From Clostridia bacterium (GTDB taxonomy: Bacteria > Bacillota_A > Clostridia > Oscillospirales > Acutalibacteraceae), in assembly GCA_009930155.1 (NCBI GenBank), contig RZYX01000027.1:1-23008 (forward strand): 23,008 nucleotides of DNA, given 5' to 3'. The notes below the pieces were generated by a model. It did no database searches. It was not told the origin of the DNA and saw nothing but the letters and a program-made list of their open reading frames with translations. The position numbers were made by a program, and so were the translations under genes. Position 1 is the stretch's first letter. Each line of letters begins with the position of its first letter. Below are positions 6,794 through 14,541 of the stretch, piece by piece.

Positions 6794-8080
6794 ATGAAGT
6801 TAAACAAGGAAGGTTTAGCGGCTTTCGCAAAGTCGGCAAGAACCCGTATATTTGCGGCTATTCTTTTGACTTTGATATGCGCAGGAACAGTTTTTGCTGC
6901 AGCCCTCTCAATCTATACGGTTGAAATTGTTGCAGATGGAGAGAGCAAGTCTTTTCAAACATCTGAAACTGATGCACATAAACTCATAACTAAAGAGGGA
7001 TATACCCTTGGTGAAAATGATGAGTTGGATGTTTCTAAATTTAAACCGGGTGAAAGCATAGAGAATAATAAAATAGTAATATTAAGAGCTCGTAATATTA
7101 TAATTGATGATAATGGCGAGCAAATAAAAAAAGTTATTGCAGCAGCAACTATTGAAGATGCACTTGAAAAAGCAAATGTAACTGTTTCAAAGTTTGATAA
7201 GGTTACACCTTCACTTGACATGGAAATCACAGAAGATGTTACAATTAAAATTAAGCGTGCGTATGTAGTTGAAGTAATTGCGGATGGCGAGACAAAGGCT
7301 GTTAACTTTGTTGAAGGCACTGTAGCAGACGCTCTTAAGCTTGCGGACATTACACTTGGAGAAAACGATGAGGTTTCTCCTGCACTTGACACACAGCTTG
7401 TAGCAGGTGACAAGGTAACGGTAAATAGAGTTGTTTATGAAACAAGAGTAGCAACAGAAACAATTAAATATTCAACAGTTACCAAAAAGACAACAACATT
7501 GTATAAAGGTCAATCAGGAGTTGAACAGGTTGGCGTAAACGGTGAAAAGATTGTTACTTATAAGGATAAAATTGTTGACGGTAACAAAGCAAGTTCAGTT
7601 GTTGTTTCAACGCAGGTTACTAAGAATTCTGTAGACAATATTAAGCTTGTAGGAGCAAAGGTAAAGGTTCTTTCTGCAACATCACCTATTTCTGCAATTT
7701 CTTTACCGTCAAAATATACTCTTGATTCTGACGGAATTCCAACAGCGGTAACAGAAACGATAACTGGTAAGGCTAAGGCATACACTTGTAACACATCGTC
7801 ATACACTGGCAAAGGTGGTACGGCAAGTGGAGTTAAAGCACAGTCGGGATACATTGCGGTTAATCCAAATCAGATTCCTTACGGAACAGAAATGTATATA
7901 GTATCAACTGATGGCAAATATGTTTATGGTTATTGTATAGCGGCAGATACTGGTGGGTTTGCAACAAGAGGCACAGCAACTTGTGACCTTTATATGGATA
8001 CTCTTAGTGAGTGTAGCCAGTGGGGTAATAAAACAGTTAACATCTATATCCTAAGTTGGGGTAATGGTAGAGTAGCTTAA
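6794..8080 (+). CDS. YabE-like cell-wall protein: DUF348 repeats, G5 domain, 3D domain
   Basis: 428 residues. The ATG at 6794 follows AAGGAG by 7 bp. Residues about 18-38 are one membrane anchor or uncleaved signal (FAAILLTLICAGTVFAAALS). Three DUF348-like modules follow (about 42-215; TVEIVADGE and VVEVIADGE mark two of them), then a G5 domain (about 213-290, ETRVATETIKYSTV to VVVSTQVTK) and a C-terminal 3D domain (about 335-425) with the Asp motifs AADTGG and CDLYMD. Such proteins act outside the membrane on peptidoglycan; the 3D fold is related to MltA-type lytic transglycosylases, and relatives have roles in growth, resuscitation or spore germination. It stands alone with its own promoter and terminator. 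Confidence 0.88.
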   Translation: MKLNKEGLAAFAKSARTRIFAAILLTLICAGTVFAAALSIYTVEIVADGESKSFQTSETDAHKLITKEGYTLGENDELDVSKFKPGESIENNKIVILRARNIIIDDNGEQIKKVIAAATIEDALEKANVTVSKFDKVTPSLDMEITEDVTIKIKRAYVVEVIADGETKAVNFVEGTVADALKLADITLGENDEVSPALDTQLVAGDKVTVNRVVYETRVATETIKYSTVTKKTTTLYKGQSGVEQVGVNGEKIVTYKDKIVDGNKASSVVVSTQVTKNSVDNIKLVGAKVKVLSATSPISAISLPSKYTLDSDGIPTAVTETITGKAKAYTCNTSSYTGKGGTASGVKAQSGYIAVNPNQIPYGTEMYIVSTDGKYVYGYCIAADTGGFATRGTATCDLYMDTLSECSQWGNKTVNIYILSWGNGRVA

Positions 8081-8130
8081 ACTAAATAAAAATTGTAATA
8101 TTAAATTTCACACAAATACTTTAAAACTTA

Positions 8131-8173
8131 AAAAGCCTATCTATATCATAAAGCATGATGTAGATAGGCTTTT
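8131..8173. terminator. Bidirectional terminator between convergent genes
   Basis: A 19-bp stem (8131-8149 with 8155-8173, one T-G pair, loop AAAGC) with A-rich start and T-rich end serves both the 3D gene on plus and the amidohydrolase on minus. Confidence 0.88.
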
Positions 8174-8184
8174 GTTATTTTTAA

Positions 8185-8973
8185 TTATTCATATTTTGCA
8201 AGCAAGGTTTCAATATTTTTATGATAGATTTTTTCTCTTTCATCTTTTGTCAAATCAACTTTTGCAAGCATATCAAGTTCATCTTTAGGGCTCCACATTG
8301 GGTAGTCGGAGCCAAATAAAACAAAATCAACTCCAAAAATATCAATAAGCTCACGGACTTGATGAGGCTTCAAAGCATACATAGAGCTTGATGTGTCAAC
8401 ATAAACACGCTTTAAAGCAAGCTCAAGGGCACCGCTTTCCCATTCAGACCATCCGCCAAAGTGAGCAGCAATAACATCAAGCTTTGGGAATTTGTCAAGC
8501 ACAGGTGCGAGTTTTGCGGGCTTTGAAAATTGTGTTCTGTGGTCTCCCATGTGAATAAGAAGGGGGAGCCGGCCTTCTATAGCCTCATAAATTGAAAAAG
8601 CTTCTTTGCTATCAATATTAAAGTTTTGAAAGTCTGGATGTAATTTTATGCCTCGAAGTCCCATTTTTATGGCATTGTCAACTTGTTTTGCAATACAGGT
8701 GCTGTTTGGGTGTAAGGTAGCAAAGCCAATAAGCTTATCTTGATGGTTTTCAACTGTTTGAGCAACAAAATCATTGATATTGTCAACCTGTTTTTCTGTA
8801 GTTGCAACGGATTGAACAATGAATTTGTCAATCGAACATGTTTCACCACATTTTAAAAGGGATTCAAGAGTGCCGTCATACTTCATAGGTATGCTATAAA
8901 AATTACCGATGTTTGTTGAAGCTTTTTCAGCAATTTTGTTTGGAAAAATGTGTGCGTGAGAATCAATAATCAT
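8185..8973 (-). CDS. Amidohydrolase-2 family metal-dependent hydrolase
   Basis: 262 residues, a TIM-barrel hydrolase of the amidohydrolase-2/ACMSD-like family. Metal-ligand motifs in order: His6-x-His8 in DSHAHIF, GIKLHP with His112, LLIHMGD with His141, AAHFGG with His171, and Asp223 in LFGSDYPMW. Members hydrolyse or decarboxylate small substrates with a divalent metal; the substrate here cannot be told. It is a single-gene unit with AAGGAAGG about 9 bp before the ATG, divergent from cotJA. Cytoplasmic, no signal peptide. Confidence 0.85.
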   Translation of the reverse strand: MIIDSHAHIFPNKIAEKASTNIGNFYSIPMKYDGTLESLLKCGETCSIDKFIVQSVATTEKQVDNINDFVAQTVENHQDKLIGFATLHPNSTCIAKQVDNAIKMGLRGIKLHPDFQNFNIDSKEAFSIYEAIEGRLPLLIHMGDHRTQFSKPAKLAPVLDKFPKLDVIAAHFGGWSEWESGALELALKRVYVDTSSSMYALKPHQVRELIDIFGVDFVLFGSDYPMWSPKDELDMLAKVDLTKDEREKIYHKNIETLLAKYE

Positions 8974-9009
8974 ATTATATAACCTTCCTTTGCTGGGTAA
9001 AAATACTTG

Positions 9010-9161
9010 TACCTAAATACAAAAAAAATAGGTAACTAATTGTCTTAAAATATTGTATCACAATTTTTGTTAAAGAAAAAGTAAAAAACAAAATAACAAA
9101 AACTTGCTAAGATTCATAGAATGTTGTGGGGAGGTAATGCGTTACCTACCTTAAAATATTG
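9010..9161. promoter_or_regulatory. Divergent control region of amidohydrolase and cotJ operon
   Basis: CTTAAAATATTG occurs twice (9044-9055 and 9150-9161), each time following an AGGTAA motif. One AGGTAA is half of hairpin TACCTA/TAGGTA (9010-9034), the other of dyad AGGTAA-TGCG-TTACCT (9132-9147). CATAGAAT (9115-9122) resembles the sigma-E -10 element (CATACA-like) expected for cotJ, but no convincing -35 is seen. Confidence 0.35.
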
Positions 9162-9178
9162 ATAAGGGAGTAATATTT

Positions 9179-9439
9179 TTGTTTGATAACCCAATGGATA
9201 TGTATAATCCCTATCTTGCGGCGATGAATGTTAGTCGAAACTCAAATAATGAAGAAGTTAGAATGGATATTTTAGAATGTAATGCAGTGTCACCATTACC
9301 AAAGGATCCAACGGTAACAATGGCATATGTTCCATTTCAGACAAAATCCAAGCTATATTCCTCTGAAAAAGCGTTGAGCAAAGGAACATTGTTTGAAGTA
9401 CTCGACAAACCATTTTTGGGAGGGAGTTCAAGAATATGA
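9179..9439 (+). CDS. cotJA: Spore coat-associated protein CotJA
   Basis: 86 residues with the CotJA pattern: a central LPKDPTVTMAYVPFQ segment followed by YSSEKALSKGTLFEVLDKPFLG. The TTG start is supported by AAGGGAG 8 bp upstream. In Bacillus subtilis cotJ is transcribed in the mother cell under sigma-E, and CotJA is needed to assemble CotJC into the coat. It overlaps cotJB by 4 bp (ATGA), giving translational coupling. It marks the host as a spore former. Confidence 0.9.
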   Translation: MFDNPMDMYNPYLAAMNVSRNSNNEEVRMDILECNAVSPLPKDPTVTMAYVPFQTKSKLYSSEKALSKGTLFEVLDKPFLGGSSRI

Positions 9440-9687
9440 ATAAAGAAGAATTGATGAGAAAGCTTTCTTCATCACAATTTGCAATGTGGGAGCTTCATAT
9501 GTATTTGGATACACACCCTACCGATGCACAGGCAATGTCGCTTTATAGAAAATACGAAAAAAAGAGAAATGAACTAAAGAAAGAATATGAGAGCCGTTAT
9601 GGCCCACTTACCTTCAATTCCAGTGATATGGCGGCAGAATGGCTTGCAAATCCATGGCCATGGGAAGCACAAGGGGGTAGAGATTAA
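9436..9687 (+). CDS. cotJB: Spore coat protein CotJB
   Basis: 83 residues, normal for the family: the helical SSQFAMWELHMYLDTHPTD, then YRKYEKKRNELKKEYESRYGPL and the Trp/Pro-rich end EWLANPWPWE. Its own GGGAGGGAG precedes the ATG. It is the middle gene of the cotJ operon; its molecular role is unknown beyond coat association. Confidence 0.9.
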   Translation: MNKEELMRKLSSSQFAMWELHMYLDTHPTDAQAMSLYRKYEKKRNELKKEYESRYGPLTFNSSDMAAEWLANPWPWEAQGGRD

Positions 9688-9689
9688 GA

Positions 9690-9914
9690 ATGTGGAATTA
9701 TGAAAAGAAATTGCAATATCCCGTAAATATAAAAAATCCGAACCAAAAATACGCACAAATAATAATGAGCCAGTACGGCGGGCCTGACGGGGAACTTGGA
9801 GCATCTCTTCGATACTTAAGTCAGAGGTATACAATGCCTTATGCAGAGCTTAAAGGATTGCTTACAGATATAGGTACTGAGGTGCCTATATGGCACTTTA
9901 ATTTTAAAAAATAA
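9690..9914 (+). pseudogene. cotJC: CotJC (manganese catalase-like coat protein), truncated
   Basis: The first 62 or so residues match CotJC well (MWNYEKKLQYPV, QYGGPDGELGASLRYLSQRYTMPY, GLLTDIGTE). After GTE, where the family continues with Glu, then His-Leu-Glu metal ligands and about 110 more residues, the frame runs into a foreign PIWHFNFKK tail and stops. Intact CotJC is about 190 residues. The lost part carries most ligands of the dimanganese site, so catalase activity is not expected. The break coincides with the dyad GTGCC-TATAT-GGCAC (9882-9896). Either a deletion or the boundary of an inserted element would explain it. Confidence 0.85.
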
Positions 9915-9915
9915 A

Positions 9916-9959
9916 AACAAACTCACAAACAACCTTAAAAAGGCATTTGCGAGTTTGTT
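9916..9959. terminator. Bidirectional terminator between cotJC remnant and minus-strand operon
   Basis: AACAAACTC-a-CAAA (9916-9929) pairs with TTTG-c-GAGTTTGTT (9946-9959), with an inner CCTT/AAGG. Read on minus it is followed by a long T-rich tract, so it mainly ends the 1066-residue gene. Confidence 0.8.
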
Positions 9960-10030
9960 ATTTAAAAGTTAAATTAAATGCGGGCACAATGCACAGGTGT
10001 CTTTTCTTTTACTTATAATAATTTTGAAAA

Positions 10031-13000
10031 TCAAGATTTGTAAAGAACAGGGTCTTTGGGTGAATTTTTTGTGGTTGTTTCAAATGGAACAGATCCAAAT
10101 ACATCTCCAAAGAAGAAGGAGAAAATTCCCTTAAAGCTTGATATAATGTCAAGCTCAGCGACAAAGCCCTCACCAGTCTTTTCATTTGGTGTAATGAGTA
10201 CAACTTTGATTTTGCCGTCCGCAGTCAATGTGATTCTTTCAGAGCTTTCAACCTGCTTGCCTGCCTTGGGGTCAGGCTTGCTTTTGAATTGGTTGAAGGT
10301 CCAGTTGATGCCTTCTCCCATAAGTCCTTCTATTAGCTTCTTCGCAGCCTCTGAGCGTGTGGCAATATCTTTGATTTCCATCAAACCATCACTGTTATAG
10401 AAAAGCTCATAGTTGTTTTTAATATGTTTTCCAACAAAGTCACCAAACCATTTTTCAAACTTATCTTTTACTGATGGATTTTTCAAAAGCTTTTCAAACT
10501 GTTTCATGCCAGCTTTCTTCATGGCTTCGCCAGTTAAGTCTTTACCAGCAGATAAAATAGCATCAAAAACATTATAGTTTCCTGTCTTTTCAATATTGTC
10601 CTGAATATTTTTAGCCACCTTATAAACAAACCATCCAGCTAGACAGCTTGCGGCTTTTTTGACACTTACATTCTCACCCGTAGCAACAGACATGAGAACA
10701 TTTTCTATCATACCATCAATCTTTTTCAGAACATTTAGTTTTTCTAAACGCATAGAAAAGTCCATAGAGCTAAGTTCTTCACCATCAACAGCATCTGCTA
10801 TAAGCTCGGCGATAAATTCTACGCACATTTCCTTTGCAGGAGTAAGAATGATTTCTCCACTGCCAGTATAAACTGTCATAAGATATGAAAAAGCTTGGTC
10901 GCCGAGCCACTTTATCCAGTCTGCCCAGTACTCTAGACTTTCTAGGGTGTTTGCAGTTTGGATTAAATCTTGTGCGTCTTTTGTATAGTAGTCGATTGCA
11001 TCTTGGCAAATTTGCTTATTGATTATGCGTAGTTCAGCCGCAGAAAGTTTATCTCTGTTTTTACGCAGCTGCATGGCAACATTGTTACTGATACCACCAA
11101 CTTTTGATATGATATTTTTCATTTTCTCAAGTTCTTTAGCTCGCTCTTCCATTGGGCCAGGTCCGCCACCAATAAGCCTAACAGGAAGTTCAAGCTTGTA
11201 GTCACTCTCACCGTATGTACACGACACGGGTAATGTGACATGGAATGGGTTTTCCTCATCTTCAACCAAAGCTTCTTTTGGTGTGAAGGCATATTTTTTA
11301 AGGCTGCTTTCTAGTTTGACTATTTCATAACTGAACTTTTTGCAAAGATTTTCAGTTTTCTGGTCACTGCCCTTTATTGTTTCAAAAACAGGGTCAAATT
11401 TTTCAGCATCAACGATACTTACGGATACCTTGCCATCAGAACTCTTATTTTGTACCGCAAGATGCATATTAAATTGTGTAGGTTCAATTTCACCCTCTTG
11501 GCTTGTTTGCTTGCTATCAAATGCAGAAAATTGCAAGATGTCATTATTAAGGGGAACATGACTTATGCTAAGCCCCTCTGGATAAATTTCAATCCTAACA
11601 ACGCTCTCGGTTTTTTCTTTTTCGTTTTCAGCTGTAATAGTTAAGGACGAACTTATCTTTTTAAAAACAGCTTTTTCTGGCTTTTCGCTAAGATTCTTTA
11701 TTCTTAAAACATAATTGCTTTCATCGGTTTTTTCATACTCTGCTTCAAAAGGAGCATTGTCTGCTGTCTTTATTTCTATCTTTTCAGGGGGGTCTATGAA
11801 ATCCTGAGGCATAAACGGAGTTTCATATGTATTGCCATCGCCCAAAAGGAGATTAAGAGTCATTTCTAGATAATCACCACGCTCAGGGAATGCCAAAAAC
11901 GGTTTTCCTATTATGCGGAATGAAACATTGTTGGTAAAGCTACCTTCGTTTCCAGCAAACTTTATGGAAACTGAAGAGTTCTCAGGTTTTTGTTCGCCAG
12001 CTTTATCGGGAGCATAAACCATTGCACCCATATAGTTGCCTGACATTTGACAGCTGTCAACCTCTAAGTAGTCTTTTGATGTTATAGTCAGTGTTTGGCT
12101 TAAATCGGGGCGGTCTATTTCCTCGCCCTCGGGGCTAATCTCAATTATGCGAGCATAAATTGGAACAGGGGAGGCACCTATGCGTATTGCATCTCCAAAG
12201 TCTTTACGCAGGCACATTTTATATTGGCTCTTTTTGCGGCTGTTCTCATTATCGCCACCATTATTGCTACCAGCACCAGCTCCTGCAACAGCTACACCAA
12301 TACCAATTATGGCAATTGCAGCTGCCTCGGGAATGCTTATCGAGTCTTCGCCTTTGTTTTCACTTGCAAATGTGTCTTCGACAATATTTACAGATTCATT
12401 GTCCTTTTTTTCATCCTTTTTTGCAACACCTAGTTTACCGTCATAAAGGCGTTCACGCTTAATTTTTACAGTAACATCACTTGCTTTTTCTATATAATCT
12501 TCAGATTTGGGCACAAGCGTGCTACTCCACCAATCCTTTTGCTTTGCGTCAAATCCATCCCAATTATCCTCCCATCCAAAACCTATACCAAAGCCTATAA
12601 TTTTATATGAAAGAGACACCTTGTAATTCAACATTAAGCAACCAAAAAGATTTGTATCATCAATAAGTACAAAAGCTTCAAAACTGTAACAAGCATTATC
12701 CCCAAGCTCAGTGTCTTTTCCATATTCCTTGTTGCCTTTTTCTCTGACAAGAGCAGGACGGCCATGCAGTGTTGTTGATTTAAACTCACCAGCATTTATC
12801 TTTCTCTTTGAAAGGTGTTCCCATGTCTCCAATTCTTTTGTTATCTCATTGGAGGCGTTTATTGTAGCTTTACCAACATATTTATTCTCTTCTCCGTCAG
12901 CATTGACAAAAGGATATTCTAATATTTCTTCCCAGTATTCTGAAAACCTTTCCTCATATGAAGGGTAATCTATATAAGTACGGTCAATCTTTTCGTGAGG

Positions 13001-13231
13001 ACCGCCTTTCCAAGCAGCACCATATAGAATCATATCATAAGCATTGTCAGTTTCTTTTTCCTTGAAAAAACTAGGAGGAACTTCACTAAGACCAGAATCT
13101 TTAACGGGATATTTTCTCACATCAAAAGCTCCCGAATACACATCCTTTTCTACTGTTAAGGCACTTGCGGAAGACGCAAACATACAAATCATCAAAAAGC
13201 TAACAATCAAGCTTGCAATTATTTTATTCAT
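10031..13231 (-). CDS. Large exported protein of unknown function (1066 aa)
   Basis: The ATG at 13231 is chosen over one 11 codons upstream because it has AAGGGGGA about 8 bp before it and begins a clean signal peptide (MNKIIASLIVSFLMICMFASSASA, cut near ASA). Residues 25-290: no recognised domain, rich in Trp, Tyr and Asp. About 300-321: hydrophobic Ala/Gly-rich segment (IPEAAAIAIIGIGVAVAGAG) that may span the membrane, then a polar linker. About 330-680: beta-rich, Ig-like spacing (VYARIIEISPEGEEIDRPDL). About 690-1000: mostly helical. The start overlaps the end of the upstream gene by 8 bp, so the two are co-translated. I know of similar uncharacterised proteins in Clostridia but no function. 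Confidence 0.75.
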   Translation of the reverse strand: MNKIIASLIVSFLMICMFASSASALTVEKDVYSGAFDVRKYPVKDSGLSEVPPSFFKEKETDNAYDMILYGAAWKGGPHEKIDRTYIDYPSYEERFSEYWEEILEYPFVNADGEENKYVGKATINASNEITKELETWEHLSKRKINAGEFKSTTLHGRPALVREKGNKEYGKDTELGDNACYSFEAFVLIDDTNLFGCLMLNYKVSLSYKIIGFGIGFGWEDNWDGFDAKQKDWWSSTLVPKSEDYIEKASDVTVKIKRERLYDGKLGVAKKDEKKDNESVNIVEDTFASENKGEDSISIPEAAAIAIIGIGVAVAGAGAGSNNGGDNENSRKKSQYKMCLRKDFGDAIRIGASPVPIYARIIEISPEGEEIDRPDLSQTLTITSKDYLEVDSCQMSGNYMGAMVYAPDKAGEQKPENSSVSIKFAGNEGSFTNNVSFRIIGKPFLAFPERGDYLEMTLNLLLGDGNTYETPFMPQDFIDPPEKIEIKTADNAPFEAEYEKTDESNYVLRIKNLSEKPEKAVFKKISSSLTITAENEKEKTESVVRIEIYPEGLSISHVPLNNDILQFSAFDSKQTSQEGEIEPTQFNMHLAVQNKSSDGKVSVSIVDAEKFDPVFETIKGSDQKTENLCKKFSYEIVKLESSLKKYAFTPKEALVEDEENPFHVTLPVSCTYGESDYKLELPVRLIGGGPGPMEERAKELEKMKNIISKVGGISNNVAMQLRKNRDKLSAAELRIINKQICQDAIDYYTKDAQDLIQTANTLESLEYWADWIKWLGDQAFSYLMTVYTGSGEIILTPAKEMCVEFIAELIADAVDGEELSSMDFSMRLEKLNVLKKIDGMIENVLMSVATGENVSVKKAASCLAGWFVYKVAKNIQDNIEKTGNYNVFDAILSAGKDLTGEAMKKAGMKQFEKLLKNPSVKDKFEKWFGDFVGKHIKNNYELFYNSDGLMEIKDIATRSEAAKKLIEGLMGEGINWTFNQFKSKPDPKAGKQVESSERITLTADGKIKVVLITPNEKTGEGFVAELDIISSFKGIFSFFFGDVFGSVPFETTTKNSPKDPVLYKS

Positions 13232-14048
13232 GTTCTTTTCCCCCTTGCTTAGGCTTTTCGACAATAAACATAATAACGGCTACAATAATTGCCAAGCATC
13301 CAAACAAATACCCACCATTGCTTATAGGGATAAGAGAAACTAGCACACCTAAACCAAACCCAGATGTCCATCCTGTCATCAATCGGGTAACTTCGGTTGA
13401 TTTTACAATTTTTATCTTTGATATAAGTAGGTTAAACAATTTAAAAACAAAGCTATTGCCTGAAGCCAAGGCTCTTAGTGAAATGGCAAAGCAAACAATT
13501 CCAGCCATAGCGTTTTGCCATGTAGTGTTTACAACCATAAGATTATATATAAAAAGTGCAAATCCTACACCAAAAAGCCAAACAGGGCTTACGGATTTTT
13601 TACCTTTTATGTTGTTTTTGAGTACAGAAAAACCTGATTTAATATTTGATATGGTGTTTTTATCTGAGAAAAAAGATGAAAGCAAAGATGCAAACAATCC
13701 CTTAACGGCAAATCCACCTATTTTATTAAGAATATTTCCGTTTATACCTCCTCGTGCAAAGGTTAGATAGGACAGTAGTTTTACAGGCAACGGGTTTATG
13801 CCTATTGCGGGCAAAAAGGTTAGCACAGTCCAGATAATAGCTAAAATAAGCACAGGAAAGAGTTGTTTCTTGTTTTTTAATACTTTTTTGAAACCCGCAA
13901 TCGTTCGTTTTACACCACCAAATATCATTCCTACGATATTCTCATTATCGGTTATTGTAATAGGAATTAACTCTTGAGGTAAAGCAAACTCTCCGCTGTT
14001 GGAGGGTGAGCTTGTTTCGTTTGTAAGACTTTTTACAAGATTGTTCAT
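13224..14048 (-). CDS. Multispanning membrane protein of unknown function
   Basis: 274 residues; AAGGAGAT lies 7 bp before the ATG. A polar N-terminal 40 residues is followed by hydrophobic segments near 47-67 (LFPVLILAIIWTVLTFLPAIG), 150-172, 178-195, 232-250 and 251-270. A Gly-rich amphipathic central stretch (GGINGNILNKIGGFAVKGLFASLLSSFF) could be re-entrant. No family is recognised. It overlaps the 1066-residue exported protein by 8 bp, which carries its ribosome site inside this gene, so the products probably form one membrane-bound complex. Confidence 0.7.
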   Translation of the reverse strand: MNNLVKSLTNETSSPSNSGEFALPQELIPITITDNENIVGMIFGGVKRTIAGFKKVLKNKKQLFPVLILAIIWTVLTFLPAIGINPLPVKLLSYLTFARGGINGNILNKIGGFAVKGLFASLLSSFFSDKNTISNIKSGFSVLKNNIKGKKSVSPVWLFGVGFALFIYNLMVVNTTWQNAMAGIVCFAISLRALASGNSFVFKLFNLLISKIKIVKSTEVTRLMTGWTSGFGLGVLVSLIPISNGGYLFGCLAIIVAVIMFIVEKPKQGGKEHE

Positions 14049-14319
14049 GCTTTCATCTCCTTAGTTTTTTTGGATTTAATAATCATATTTATTTATGACA
14101 TGGAAACTAGCTACACCATGTTCTAAAATGACAAATTATATTTTACCATAAATATAATATTTTGAGTATATAATTTTTATTATGATAATAGAAAATTTTT
14201 GATATTTGATATGGTATGAAAGTAAATCATGTATATTAAAATAATATGTTTTATAGAAATAAATAGGCAGTCATAATTTTTCTTGCTTTTTATACTATTT
14301 AACATGAGGTGTGAGGCTT

Positions 14320-14487
14320 GTGGCAGACAGTAATAAGATAAAGAACATAGACATAAAAGAACACAAAGAATTTAAAGATAATTTTAAAGTTTCAATCCTG
14401 CTTTCACTTTTAGAAAGTTCTTTAATTACAAAACAGCAATTCGATTATTGTGCCAAAGAGATTTATGATAAAAGTACACACTTGTAA
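14320..14487 (+). CDS. 55-residue SHOCT-like protein upstream of the recombinase
   Basis: The frame from GTG 14320 is preceded by GAGGTG (8 bp). A charged N-terminus (EHKEFKDNF) is followed by SILLSLLESSLITKQQFDYC, resembling the short SHOCT helix-turn motif (LxxLxxxGxITxxEF). It ends 54 bp before the recombinase and shares its strand. Small proteins beside large serine recombinases are sometimes directionality factors; that role here is only a guess. Confidence 0.55.
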   Translation: MADSNKIKNIDIKEHKEFKDNFKVSILLSLLESSLITKQQFDYCAKEIYDKSTHL

Positions 14488-14541
14488 ATATAAATGTATA
14501 TAGTATTGTTTTAGCGAAGTGTACAGTTAGGAGGGATAAGG

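Noticed and set aside
6652..6924. Open frame of 90 codons over the start of the G5/3D gene
   Set aside because: It spans the consensus promoter and ribosome site of that gene and is in a different frame; no start signal of its own.
9139..9144. GCGTTA upstream of cotJA as another ECF-type promoter
   Set aside because: No TGCAATAAA-like box lies 13 bp upstream; the hexamer is part of a local dyad.
12160..12462. Overlapping plus-strand open frames opposite the 1066-residue gene
   Set aside because: They are antisense shadows without ribosome sites; the minus-strand protein has a signal peptide and a coupled upstream gene.
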